From positions 1,984,001 through 2,048,000 of the forward strand of contig NZ_OZ244942.1 in NCBI RefSeq assembly GCF_965222285.1: DNA of 64,000 nucleotides, read 5' to 3'. The stretch's first letter is position 1, and every line of letters starts with the position of its first letter. Made by a program: the position numbers and the translations under genes. Of this stretch, positions 17,306-24,468 are shown in pieces. The stretch comes from Tepidicaulis sp002389665. Lineage in GTDB: Bacteria; Pseudomonadota; Alphaproteobacteria; Parvibaculales; Parvibaculaceae. The notes below the pieces were generated by a model, which worked only from the letters and a program-made list of their open reading frames with translations, was not told the origin of the DNA and did no database searches.

Positions 17306-17653
17306 TCAGTCGTCCCGCTCGTCCGGCCGCTCTTCCGGAAACTTGCCGAAGGGAAAGGGTTTTTCTTCCTGCCCATAGGTAATGAAGGTCAGGCATTCCC
17401 AGACATAGGCGACCAGCCGTTTGGAAAAGGCGGCCAGCTCCTCGTTTTTTTCGCCGTTGATCAGCACGACGATGAATTGCACCGCACCGAGCAGGATCGA
17501 CAGGGAAAAGGCGATATTTCCTAAAAACCAGAAGCCGATCATGTAAAGCACACGCTGCCAGGCCGCGCCGCCCGGGCGCTCATCCGTGTGCGCGCCGCTG
17601 CGGTCTGAACCAGAACTCGAATGGGAACCTGAATGGGAAGATGCGTCGCTCAT
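17306..17653 (-). CDS. DUF4389-type small membrane protein
   Basis: A 115-residue protein. It has a Ser/His/Gly-rich flexible N-terminus (about 30 residues), one or two membrane helices (VLYMIGFWFLGNIAFSLSILLGAVQFIVVLI, about 36-65), and a cytosolic tail with NEELAAFSKRLVAYVWECLTFITYGQEEKPFPF, the DUF4389 pattern. Function unknown. The ATG has AGGAG 6 nt upstream. Confidence 0.75.
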   Translation of the reverse strand: MSDASSHSGSHSSSGSDRSGAHTDERPGGAAWQRVLYMIGFWFLGNIAFSLSILLGAVQFIVVLINGEKNEELAAFSKRLVAYVWECLTFITYGQEEKPFPFGKFPEERPDERDD

Positions 17654-17759
17654 TGGGGTCTCCTGGAGTTCGCGCCGGCGCGCCGAACGCCGCGCCTTAT
17701 AAGATGTGGGCGGCAGGGGCGCGCTTTCAAGCTCTAGAGCCGGGGCGGGCTGGCGAAGT

Positions 17760-18545
17760 TCAACCCTTCCACTCCCCATAGCCCACATTGCCCGGCCCGC
17801 CGGAGGGAGAGGTTTTGATGGGATCGAAAAACCCGAAAAGCAGAAGTCCGGCGAAAAAGCCGCCAAGATGCGCTTCCCAGGCAACCGAGACGATCTGGCC
17901 CGAAGGCGTCAGCCCCGTAATGCCGAACAGCAGGTTCATACCGATCCAGATGGCAATGAAGATGAGCGTACGCCGGTCCGTCAGGGCCTGCAGAATGCTG
18001 GCCTGCGCCCTTGGCGCGCCGGGAAGTCCCGTCTGACCCGTGCCGATCATGCCGAGCGGACCGCCCGCCAGAAAGACGAAGCGCGCCGCCCCGCCCATCA
18101 GGCCGGATACCGCCGCCGAGGCCCCCACCACCGGCGTCAGCTCACCCGCATAGATCACCACATGAGTAATGCCGCCAATAATGGCGCAGATCACATAGAA
18201 GGTAAGAAACCGCGCCGTGCCGATCCGCCGCGCCACGGGCGTACCGAAGGCAAGTAGCCAGATCGCGTTGAAAATCACATGGGTCCAGCCCCCATGCAAA
18301 AAGGCATAGGTGATGAAGGTCCAAAGGTCCGCGAGAATGCCGCCGGGAAAGAAGTAAATATTGCCGTCCACCGCCGGGGCATAACGCGCGGGAATAAGCG
18401 AGCCCCAGATCAGGAGATCGCCGGATAATTCACGCCCGCCATACGCCTGCAGCAGAAAGACCGCGAAAATGGCGGCGACCAGCGCAATCACCACGGAAGG
18501 CGCGTTGAATGCGGGCGGCTCTTTATATTCCTGTAAATCAGCCAC
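17760..18545 (-). CDS. Rhomboid-family intramembrane serine protease
   Basis: A 261-residue six-to-seven helix membrane protein with intact rhomboid catalysis. Features are H84-GGWTH-VIFN93 in helix 2, the serine in GASAAVSG (S143), and the helix 6 His in WEAHLGGF (H226). It cleaves membrane-protein substrates within the bilayer; substrate unknown. Its start overlaps the end of the upstream isomerase gene by 8 nt, so both are translated from one mRNA. Confidence 0.92.
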   Translation of the reverse strand: MADLQEYKEPPAFNAPSVVIALVAAIFAVFLLQAYGGRELSGDLLIWGSLIPARYAPAVDGNIYFFPGGILADLWTFITYAFLHGGWTHVIFNAIWLLAFGTPVARRIGTARFLTFYVICAIIGGITHVVIYAGELTPVVGASAAVSGLMGGAARFVFLAGGPLGMIGTGQTGLPGAPRAQASILQALTDRRTLIFIAIWIGMNLLFGITGLTPSGQIVSVAWEAHLGGFFAGLLLFGFFDPIKTSPSGGPGNVGYGEWKG

Positions 18546-19170
18546 GGGCCGCCGCCTTCTTTAGGGGAAGTTCGCCTTTCAGCGCCGCCTCGACGAGGGG
18601 CAGCCGGTCATTGCCGAAGAACATACTCTCTCCATTCACGAACATGGTGGGCGAGCCGAACCCGCCCCGCTCGATTACTTCTTCCGTGTTTTGCTTCAAC
18701 CGGTCTTTGATATCCTGATCCTTGATCCGTTTAAGCAGCATTTCAGGATCGATGCCGACCTTCTCGCAGATTTTCACGATTTCTTCCGGCTGGCTGATGT
18801 CTTTCAGATCGCCCCAATAAGCCTCGAACATGGCCCAGGCATAAGGCACGAGCTTGCCTTCATCCTGCGCGACGATCGCCCCGCGCATCGGGTCCACCGC
18901 CTTAACGGGGAAAACCGGCGGCTGGCCGATCTTGATGCCGGTGAAATTCGCCCAGTCCTGCAGGTCCTTCACATAATACTTGCCCTTGATCGGATTGGGT
19001 TTGGCGCGCAGCTCGTAAACTTCCTTGTTAACCACATTGAAGATGCCGCCCACCAGGATGGGTTTCCAGATCACCTCAGCGCCCGTGCGCTCGATCACCT
19101 CGTGAACCCGCGCAAAACAAAGGTAAGTCCAGGGGCTCGAACAATCGAAATAGAATTCCAGCGTCGCCAT
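18538..19170 (-). CDS. DsbA-like 2-hydroxychromene-2-carboxylate isomerase family protein
   Basis: A 210-residue thioredoxin-fold kappa-GST-like protein starting LEFYFDCSSPWTYL, where the Ser in the CSSPW motif is the usual GSH-binding/catalytic position. Other hallmarks are the cis-Pro region (GSPTMFVNGESMFFGNDRL) near the C-terminus and FPVKAVDPMRGA. Relatives isomerise naphthalene-pathway intermediates with glutathione, but many genomic copies have unknown substrates. No aromatic-ring pathway genes are adjacent. Confidence 0.85.
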   Translation of the reverse strand: MATLEFYFDCSSPWTYLCFARVHEVIERTGAEVIWKPILVGGIFNVVNKEVYELRAKPNPIKGKYYVKDLQDWANFTGIKIGQPPVFPVKAVDPMRGAIVAQDEGKLVPYAWAMFEAYWGDLKDISQPEEIVKICEKVGIDPEMLLKRIKDQDIKDRLKQNTEEVIERGGFGSPTMFVNGESMFFGNDRLPLVEAALKGELPLKKAAARG

Positions 19171-19506
19171 CCCGCCGCTCCTTATGGTTAACCGCCCGGC
19201 TTGCCGCGGGCATTGAGCGCGAGTGTGGCCGCTCGGGGCCGGATTCGCAACGCGGCCCCGTCTGGCCACCTTTCCGCTCGCCGGTGCCACCTGTCCCAGC
19301 AAGAGACAAATCCGGCGTGCCAAAGGGAGGCCGGAAGCGGGATTTCCCCCGTTTTCCCCTTAACCCCGCCTTAACCATGCGAAAAAACCGGCGGAAAAGC
19401 TGGGGTTTTTCGCAAAAACATCCCCGCCCTGCCGCTGGCACGGCCATTGCGATCCCCTTGGCAAAACAAAAAAAGATCTCAGACCAATCGTTTGACGAGG
19501 CTCAAC
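19171..19506. promoter_or_regulatory. hfaA upstream region with CtrA site
   Basis: A 336-base gap between the divergent isomerase gene and hfaA. It contains the CtrA consensus at 19360-19374, an A/T-rich stretch (about 19455-19495) leading to the hfaA ribosome site GAGG, and no gene. Confidence 0.6.
19360..19374 (+). promoter_or_regulatory. CtrA binding site (TTAA-N7-TTAA)
   Basis: The sequence TTAACCCCGCCTTAA is a perfect match to the TTAA-N7-TTAA consensus of the alphaproteobacterial cell-cycle regulator CtrA, followed by CC. It lies 133 nt upstream of the hfaA start codon. Cell-cycle control of hfa genes by CtrA is established in Caulobacter, which supports the reading. Confidence 0.75.
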
Positions 19507-19959
19507 ATGGCAAGCACGGCAACAAAAAAAGCGCTCAGCGCCCTTACCGGCATCACCGCCGGTATTGCCATCGGCACTTTGTCGGCAATCGCGCCGGCAG
19601 CCGCCTTCGATTTCGAGGAAAATCGCTTCACGGCCAATGTGCCCTACGGCATGGATTCCTCGGTCGAGCTGAACCAGCCCATGTACCCCTCGTTCCGCGA
19701 TGACAATGGCAACCGCGTCATTGCTAACGGCGATCTCACCGCATCTGGCGGCGGCACCCACACCTCGGGCGTCGGCTTCACCAACACCAGCGGCGGGAAC
19801 GGCAATTGCAATGGTGTGAGCTGTGGTTCCAATTCGGCACAAGCCATCGGGAACCAGATCAACGTTGTGACGACCGGCTCCTACAACACGGTCGTGATCA
19901 ACGCAGAACAAATAAACAATGGCAATCAGCAGGCTACGGTGACCAACAATGTTCAGTAA
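19507..19959 (+). CDS. hfaA: Holdfast anchoring protein HfaA
   Basis: A 150-residue exported protein with a signal peptide ending near residue 33 (APAAA|FDFEENRF). The mature chain carries the HfaA features: an FTANVPYGMDSSVELNQPMYPSFRDDNGNRV segment, two Cys (NCNGVSC) and a curlin-like Asn/Gln-rich C-terminal beta region (VVINAEQINNGNQQ). HfaA is an amyloid-like outer-surface protein that anchors the polar holdfast to the cell in Caulobacter. It has GAGG before its ATG. It overlaps or abuts hfaB. Confidence 0.88.
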   Translation: MASTATKKALSALTGITAGIAIGTLSAIAPAAAFDFEENRFTANVPYGMDSSVELNQPMYPSFRDDNGNRVIANGDLTASGGGTHTSGVGFTNTSGGNGNCNGVSCGSNSAQAIGNQINVVTTGSYNTVVINAEQINNGNQQATVTNNVQ

Positions 19960-19975
19960 CCCTCTTGGATATACG

Positions 19976-20956
19976 ATGAAAAGCGCGGGCCGCATTCTGT
20001 CCATCGCAAGCGTCGCAGCCGCTCTGGCAGGCTGCATCTCCCCGGTGGCGGATACGACGGGCCGTTATGCGGAGCCGATCGGCAATGCCCCGGTGATCAA
20101 CAATGAAACACCTTATTCGAACGCGCTGCGCTGCATCGCGCGTTCCTCCCGCAACGTCAGCACCGCCCCGCGCATCGCTGTCGGCAATATTCAGGATTAC
20201 ACCGGCAAAGCCGAACCTGAAGGCGGCCGGAAAGTGACCCAGGGCGCCGCCCTGATGGCCATTTCCGCCCTCGCCAAAGCCGGCGTGCGCCAGGTGGAGC
20301 GGTATGACACGGGTGTCACCGAGCTTGAGCTGAAATATGCCAATAACAAGCTGATCGGCGACCAGGACGGTCAGGCTTTCCGCCAGATCGTGGCCGGCAC
20401 CATCCGCGGCTCCGACTATTACCTTGTCGGCGGCATCACGGAGCTGAACTTCAACATCCGCTCCGGCGGCGTGGACGGTTTCTTCTCCGATCTCGACACG
20501 GACGGCACGAAAGCCAACCTGCTGGTCAACCAGTTCGTCATGAATGTGGGCCTGGACCTGCGCCTGGTGGACAGCCGCACGCTGGAAGTGATCGATGTCG
20601 TTTCCTACCAGAAGCAGATCATCGGCCGTGAAATCAAAGCCGGCGTCTTCGATTTCTTCGGCGGCAACATCTTCGACATCGCCGCGGGCGAGAAGGCCCT
20701 CGAGCCGCTGCAGCTCGCCGTGCGCTCGGTCATCGAACGCGCCGTCCTGGAAATGATCGTGCCGGTCTATGGCATCGATCCGGCCCCTTGCGCCAATTTC
20801 GGCAAGGACGGCGATCCGCTGGGCGAAATCTACTACGACGCCCCGCGCGGTCAGCAGAACGCCGACAATGGTATGCGCACCGCCGCCGCCCCGGTCCGTC
20901 CTTACGACTACTACTCCGAGCCGGTCTTCACGGGCCTGCGCGGCCGGGTCAACTAA
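19976..20956 (+). CDS. hfaB: Holdfast anchoring lipoprotein HfaB (CsgG-like)
   Basis: A 326-residue lipoprotein. A signal peptide with lipobox LAG|C places the acylated Cys at residue 20. The core is a CsgG-type fold: IAVGNIQDYTG near 60, GAALMAISALAKAG, and the transmembrane-hairpin zone DYYLVGGITELNFNIRSGG. CsgG proteins form nonameric outer-membrane secretion channels; HfaB secretes and stabilises HfaA and HfaD. The start at 19976 is preferred because it gives a normal lipoprotein signal; the ATG at 19949 would overlap hfaA by 11 nt. No hfaD is found downstream. Confidence 0.9.
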   Translation: MKSAGRILSIASVAAALAGCISPVADTTGRYAEPIGNAPVINNETPYSNALRCIARSSRNVSTAPRIAVGNIQDYTGKAEPEGGRKVTQGAALMAISALAKAGVRQVERYDTGVTELELKYANNKLIGDQDGQAFRQIVAGTIRGSDYYLVGGITELNFNIRSGGVDGFFSDLDTDGTKANLLVNQFVMNVGLDLRLVDSRTLEVIDVVSYQKQIIGREIKAGVFDFFGGNIFDIAAGEKALEPLQLAVRSVIERAVLEMIVPVYGIDPAPCANFGKDGDPLGEIYYDAPRGQQNADNGMRTAAAPVRPYDYYSEPVFTGLRGRVN

Positions 20957-21025
20957 CCTTCAAGAATTCCGCCGGGCTCCGGCCCGGCCACAAGTTTCCC
21001 AAGAGGAAAGCCTGAGAGCCAACTA

Positions 21026-21057
21026 GGGGAGGATCGCAAGATCCTCCCTCTTTTTTT
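21026..21057 (+). terminator. Intrinsic terminator of the hfaAB operon
   Basis: A perfect 9-bp stem GGGAGGATC / GATCCTCCC with a GCAA loop, followed by CTTTTTTT-like run. It ends the hfaA-hfaB transcript. Confidence 0.88.
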
Positions 21058-21084
21058 GTGCGGGGGCGGGTGAGGCGAATGCCC

Positions 21085-21228
21085 ATGGACCCCGGGACAA
21101 GCCCGGGGTGACGGTTGCGGAGAATGGTGAGGCGGTGCGCTCTCAGGCTCTCGTGGCGGAGCGCTGGGATTTGGCAAAGCCACAGCTCCATATAGAAGCT
21201 GTCACCCCGGGCTAGTCCTGGGGTCCAT
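21085..21228. repeat. Compound palindromic repeat, copy A
   Basis: The left module (TGGACCCCGGGACAAG...GTGAC, 21086-21112) and the right inverted module (GTCACCCCGGG...GGGGTCCA, 21201-21227) enclose 88 nt of interior. The 25-30 nt before the right module (CAGCTCCATATAGAAGCT) also match copy B, where they read CAGTTCCACATAGAAGCT. It lies 38 nt downstream of the GIY-YIG stop codon. Confidence 0.88.
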
Positions 21229-21266
21229 ACAACAGCAAGGCCGAGAAAGCTGGCGTGAAAGCTCCC

Positions 21267-21557
21267 TCACCCCAGCAACCCCTTATAAAGATCGCGCCAC
21301 TCCGGGTTGTGTGCCTCGATCACGTTTATCTTGTAACTGCGCCGCCAGCGTTTGATGCGCTTTTCAGAACGGATCGCTTCTTCCACATCCGGCGTTGCTT
21401 CAAACCAGACGAGGTCCTTGATGCCATACCGTTTCGTGAAGCTGTCGGCTGCTCCGGCTTTGTGCTCATAGACCCGGCGCACCAGGTCATTCGTCACACC
21501 CACATAAAGCGTGCCCCGTCTGCCGCTGGCGAGAATGTAGACGTAGTAAGTCTTCAT
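21267..21557 (-). CDS. GIY-YIG superfamily endonuclease, small single-domain type
   Basis: A 96-residue protein consisting of one GIY-YIG domain. Here the two signature strands read YYVYILAS (GIY position) and LYVGVTNDLVRRVYEHK (YIG position plus catalytic Arg), followed by FTKRYGIKDLVWFE and EAIRSEKRIKRWRRSYKINVIE with the metal-binding Glu. Stand-alone versions of this size are common and of unsettled function (DNA nuclease expected). The ATG at 21557 is chosen because upstream codons read into the palindromic repeat. The gene is bracketed by repeat copies A and B, with 38 and 21 nt gaps. Confidence 0.88.
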   Translation of the reverse strand: MKTYYVYILASGRRGTLYVGVTNDLVRRVYEHKAGAADSFTKRYGIKDLVWFEATPDVEEAIRSEKRIKRWRRSYKINVIEAHNPEWRDLYKGLLG

Positions 21558-21578
21558 GACTGCCGAGTATGCGGCCTG

Positions 21579-21722
21579 TGGACCCCGGGACAAGCCCGGG
21601 GTGACGGTTTTATTTGAGGAGATACAGTGCCACACCGTGTTTGTAACATCGCGTGCATCTTTGTGGAGCAAGGCCGCAGTTCCACATAGAAGCTGTCACC
21701 CCGGGCGTGTCCCGGGGTCCAT
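21579..21722. repeat. Compound palindromic repeat, copy B
   Basis: Same module arrangement, length (about 143 nt) and outer edges as copy A. The left module at 21579-21605 is identical to that of copy A over 26 bases; the right module is at 21695-21722. Interiors of A and B are largely unrelated apart from the segment before the right module. It lies directly upstream of the GIY-YIG start codon. Confidence 0.88.
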
Positions 21723-21798
21723 ACGGCAGCAGCTGCAAATGTACGTGCGAACAGGACGGCAAGAGCAAGCACCGCCCACCCTTTAACACCCCGCACAC

Positions 21799-21832
21799 AA
21801 AAAACCGCGGCGTCCGTGCAAAGACGCCGCGG
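21799..21832 (-). terminator. Intrinsic terminator of the secreted-protein gene
   Basis: A 10-bp perfect stem CCGCGGCGTC / GACGCCGCGG with an 8-nt loop, followed on the minus strand by TTTTTT. It is 30 nt downstream of the 21863 gene stop. Confidence 0.88.
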
Positions 21833-21862
21833 CTTCGAGGTGCCGTCAAGAAAGAGAGAAGA

Positions 21863-22681
21863 TCAGTTGCCGACACCGCCGGAAAGATAAAGCCCCGAAG
21901 TGTCGCCCACCTGGCTCATCTGCGGGCCGCCGGTCGTTTTCTGCAGAATGATTTCGGCAAAGCGCGCACGGGGGGCGATGCCGCTGTTGAATGCAAGGTC
22001 CGAGGCCGGGCCGCAGGCAACGCGGCCGTCTTCGCCCACATGCAGGCTGCTGCCCACCTGGCATTCGAACGTATAACCGCCCTGATAATCCGTGCTCGTG
22101 CCATCTTCCAGGAACCGGCCGAGCGTCACCACCATCATGTCGCCGGCAAGGCAGTGGAAGACCTCGCCTACATAAGAGCCAGCCTCGATGATCTTATTCG
22201 GCACGCTCATGCGCGCGGCTTCTTCAAGACCCTTGGCGTCCTGGCACACGCCCTTGACGGGCTTGCGCAGTTTTTCGACCGCGTTCGGCACAACCACGGT
22301 GAGCTGGCCGAGCGGAGTAACCGCTTTCGGCGCTTCGATAAACGTGGTGCTGCCGCCGACGAAAACGGTCTTGTTCCGCGCGCCGCGGTCCACATTGATA
22401 TTGAAGACGCGGTTGTCGTTATGAACGCTCGTATTCGTCGTCGTGGTGTTTTTGTTGATGGTGATCTTCTTCGTATAGCTCTTGTTGATGATCACCTTCT
22501 TGCCGCCGCCATGATGCGGGGGTTTATGCGGCCCGCAGGGCGTATCCGGGACGCAGGGCTGGTCCGGGCAATAATCGGCCGGATTGCCTGCCGAAGCGGG
22601 CATCGGAACAGCCGCATCCATGGCCGTGGCGCCCGCCGCCACACTCATTGCAATGAACAAATTCTTAACTTTGTGTCCCAT
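21863..22681 (-). CDS. Unrecognised secreted protein facing the hfa operon
   Basis: A 272-residue exported protein with a signal peptide to about residue 32 (PASAG). A Cys/Pro/His-rich stretch (CPDQPCVPDTPCGPHKPPHHGGGKK) is followed by about 60 residues of Asn/Thr/Lys-rich alternating strands (INKSYTKKITINKN, TSVHNDNRVFNINVDRG) resembling amyloid or fibre-forming beta repeats. A folded C-terminal domain with three Cys (CLAGD, FECQVG, RVACG) completes it. No family is recognised. It is convergent with hfaAB across the repeat unit. A surface or holdfast role is an inference from position and composition only. Confidence 0.75.
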   Translation of the reverse strand: MGHKVKNLFIAMSVAAGATAMDAAVPMPASAGNPADYCPDQPCVPDTPCGPHKPPHHGGGKKVIINKSYTKKITINKNTTTTNTSVHNDNRVFNINVDRGARNKTVFVGGSTTFIEAPKAVTPLGQLTVVVPNAVEKLRKPVKGVCQDAKGLEEAARMSVPNKIIEAGSYVGEVFHCLAGDMMVVTLGRFLEDGTSTDYQGGYTFECQVGSSLHVGEDGRVACGPASDLAFNSGIAPRARFAEIILQKTTGGPQMSQVGDTSGLYLSGGVGN

Positions 22682-22703
22682 AACGGCACTCCATAACGGC
22701 ACT
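22678..22703. repeat. 13-bp perfect tandem duplication at a start codon
   Basis: The 13-mer CCATAACGGCACT occurs twice in direct succession. On the minus strand it duplicates the AGTGCCGTTATGG that contains the start ATG of the 21863 gene; the GGAG ribosome site 7 nt before the used ATG spans the duplication junction. Confidence 0.85.
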
Positions 22704-23096
22704 AAGAGCTATTTTGGCGCATTTCGGCGCGTTTCATTTCCTTGTGCCCTGCCATCGCAGGAGCCGTGCCACTTGCCGGAGGCGCCCGTTAACCTTTTCC
22801 CGCCTGCCCTCAATAGAAGAAGCGAACTGGTGCTTTCAGTTTTTAAGCGCTTTCCCCCTCCCGCCCCGCGCTGCTGGCACGCTTTCTGCTCCCTCCCGCC
22901 CAAGAGCGCCGCTTGTGTGCCGAAAGTGTTCCGGCACGGCACGCAAGGAAGCTCGAAAAGGAACAGAGGACACACAAATTCCCCCGTTTCGCGGGGCCGG
23001 GACGCGACAGCGTCACAAAACTGGATTAACGTGCCGGCTTGGCTCCTCTTGGGGGGAACCCGGCCGGAACGCGGAACGGGTTCAGAGGGCAGAGTA
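22682..23096. other. Divergent intergenic region
   Basis: These 415 bases separate the secreted-protein gene from the PAS_5 gene and must hold both promoters. Apart from the 13-bp duplication I see no structured element; open frames reading through it lack plausible protein composition. Confidence 0.45.
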
Positions 23097-23780
23097 ATGC
23101 AGCATCAGACGACACAGGCACTTGTTGAATATTGGAACGCGATCCGGGGAGACCGCCCCGCACCGCGCCGCAGCGAAATCGAGCCGCGCGACATCAAGCG
23201 GCTGCTTCCTTACGTGTTCATTCTGGAACGCCAGGACCATTGGTCCTTCCGCTTCCGCCTTGCCGGCACCGGCCTTTGCAATGCCTATGGCACCGAATTC
23301 CGCCGCCAGAACATGCTCGGCCTCTGGCAGGACGAGTGCCATACCAATATGACCCACCTGCTCAATGACGTGACGGGCAGTGCGGCTGCCGGTGTGCTGG
23401 AATACACCGCCGAGACGGGCGAAGGCCGCCAGGTCTCCTTCGAAATGGTGCTGCTGCCGCTCGCCCAGGACAATGGCGCCCTCACCCGCATCATCGGCGC
23501 TGCCGTGCCGCTGGAAAATCCGGCCTGGCTCGGCGACCAGATGCTGACCCGCCAGTGGATCGACCGCATTCAGCTCATCGATCCGGATCAAATGCCGAAA
23601 TCCGCCGCCGCAGCCCTTGCCCCGCGCATCGCCCGGCAGGCCCCGCCGCGTATCCATGCCGGTATCCCGAGCCTTGCGGCCCGCCGCCAGCGCCTGAGCG
23701 GCGAGCGGCCTTATCTGCGCCTTATCAAATCGGAAGTGCCGAATACGGGCACGGCGACCGGAAAAGTCTTCGAAAGCTAA
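23097..23780 (+). CDS. PAS_5-type single PAS domain protein
   Basis: A 227-residue soluble protein. Residues about 5-150 match the alphaproteobacterial PAS_5 family: YWNAIRGDRPAPRRSEIEPRDIKRLLPYVFILE, then FRFRLAGTGLCNAYGTEFRRQNML and FEMVLLPLAQDNGALTRIIGAAVPLE. No output domain is present; the C-terminal 70 residues are low-complexity and basic. Single-domain PAS_5 proteins are probably cell-cycle or stress signalling adaptors. The ATG follows GAGTA with a weak ribosome site. A strong terminator follows. Confidence 0.82.
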   Translation: MQHQTTQALVEYWNAIRGDRPAPRRSEIEPRDIKRLLPYVFILERQDHWSFRFRLAGTGLCNAYGTEFRRQNMLGLWQDECHTNMTHLLNDVTGSAAAGVLEYTAETGEGRQVSFEMVLLPLAQDNGALTRIIGAAVPLENPAWLGDQMLTRQWIDRIQLIDPDQMPKSAAAALAPRIARQAPPRIHAGIPSLAARRQRLSGERPYLRLIKSEVPNTGTATGKVFES

Positions 23781-23805
23781 TTACTTCCTCTGTTCCAACC
23801 GGATG

Positions 23806-23837
23806 AACGGGCCCCTCCTCAGGGGCCCGTTTTTTTG
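23806..23837 (+). terminator. Intrinsic terminator
   Basis: ACGGGCCCCT / AGGGGCCCGT stem with a 4-nt loop and a seven-T run, 26 nt downstream of the PAS_5 gene. Confidence 0.92.
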
Positions 23838-23867
23838 GCTCACGGGAGAGTGATGGGCAGGCGTCCT

Positions 23868-23896
23868 CTTATTATATGCATCATGCATATAATAAG
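23868..23896. promoter_or_regulatory. 29-bp palindromic operator overlapping promoter of MarR gene
   Basis: Two perfect 14-bp inverted arms (CTTATTATATGCAT) around a single central base, ending 3 nt before the MarR start codon. The right arm contains TATAAT at 23888-23893, a perfect -10 hexamer, which would put the transcription start at or next to the A of the ATG. This is the size and symmetry of a MarR dimer operator and implies autorepression. Confidence 0.8.
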
Positions 23897-23899
23897 CGC

Positions 23900-24433
23900 A
23901 TGACAGAGAAACAGCTTACCAACCGCCTCGGCGCACTGGCCCTTGCCGCAAGCGATGCGCAGCTCAAAGGCGCAACCCGCATCACCGGGCTCAGCGCTTC
24001 GTCCTGCGCACTTATCGTCTCGCTCGGTCTTTATCCCGGCGGCACGGTATCTGAGGCAAGTACCCTGCTCGATCTCAGCCATTCGGCCACCGTGCGCCTG
24101 ACGGAGAAACTGGCGGCCCAAGGGTTTCTCACCCGCCGCCCCGGCGCGGACAAGCGCGAAGTCGCGCTGGCGCTCACGGCCAAAGGCGAGCGGATGCGCA
24201 AAACCATTCTTACCGCGCGCGAAGAGGCACTTAGCACCATTCTGGACGGGCTGACGAAACAGGAGCGCAAAACGCTCTTACCGCTGCTCGATAAATTGCT
24301 CGCCTCCTTGACCGTGGATGCCGTTAGCGCCGGGCGCATGTGCCGCCTGTGCGATGACGGCATGTGCGGCCATGACGCTTGCCCCGTCCACCGCACCTAT
24401 GAAGAGCTCGAAGCGGCGGGCGCCCCGCATTGA
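23900..24433 (+). CDS. MarR-family regulator with Cys-rich C-terminus
   Basis: A 177-residue winged-helix regulator. The wHTH is visible at about residues 43-105 (GGTVSEASTLLDLSHSATVRLTEKLAAQGFLTRRPGADKREVALALTAKG). It ends in a motif with five Cys and two His (CRLCDDGMCGHDACPVH, about 153-169), suggesting thiol redox or metal sensing. No Shine-Dalgarno sequence fits ATG 23900; a leaderless message is plausible. An in-frame ATG at 23876 lies inside the operator and is disfavoured. It is followed after 35 nt by the DUF417 gene, its likely target. Confidence 0.85.
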   Translation: MTEKQLTNRLGALALAASDAQLKGATRITGLSASSCALIVSLGLYPGGTVSEASTLLDLSHSATVRLTEKLAAQGFLTRRPGADKREVALALTAKGERMRKTILTAREEALSTILDGLTKQERKTLLPLLDKLLASLTVDAVSAGRMCRLCDDGMCGHDACPVHRTYEELEAAGAPH

Positions 24434-24468
24434 GCCCAACCCCCAAAGCGCCCCGAGGAGGACCCCAC

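Larger units (their letters stand above)
20957..21266. other. Post-hfaB intergenic block (terminator plus repeat)
   Basis: Contains a GC hairpin right after hfaB (about 20968-20988), a strong terminator at 21026-21057 and compound palindromic repeat copy A (21085-21228). No gene is supported. Confidence 0.6.
21558..21862. other. Intergenic block with repeat copy B and terminator
   Basis: Holds compound palindrome copy B (21579-21722) and a minus-strand terminator (21799-21832). No gene is supported; short frames here translate palindrome sequence. Confidence 0.6.

Noticed and set aside
21058..21800. CRISPR-like or phage att repeats
   Set aside because: The repeats here are two inverted-pair palindromic units, not regularly spaced direct repeats with unique spacers; no cas or integrase genes occur.
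21610..21876. Short proteins translated from the repeat region (containing PGLSRGP or SPRACPGV patterns)
   Set aside because: These peptides are read-through of the palindromic modules in various frames and recur only because the DNA recurs.
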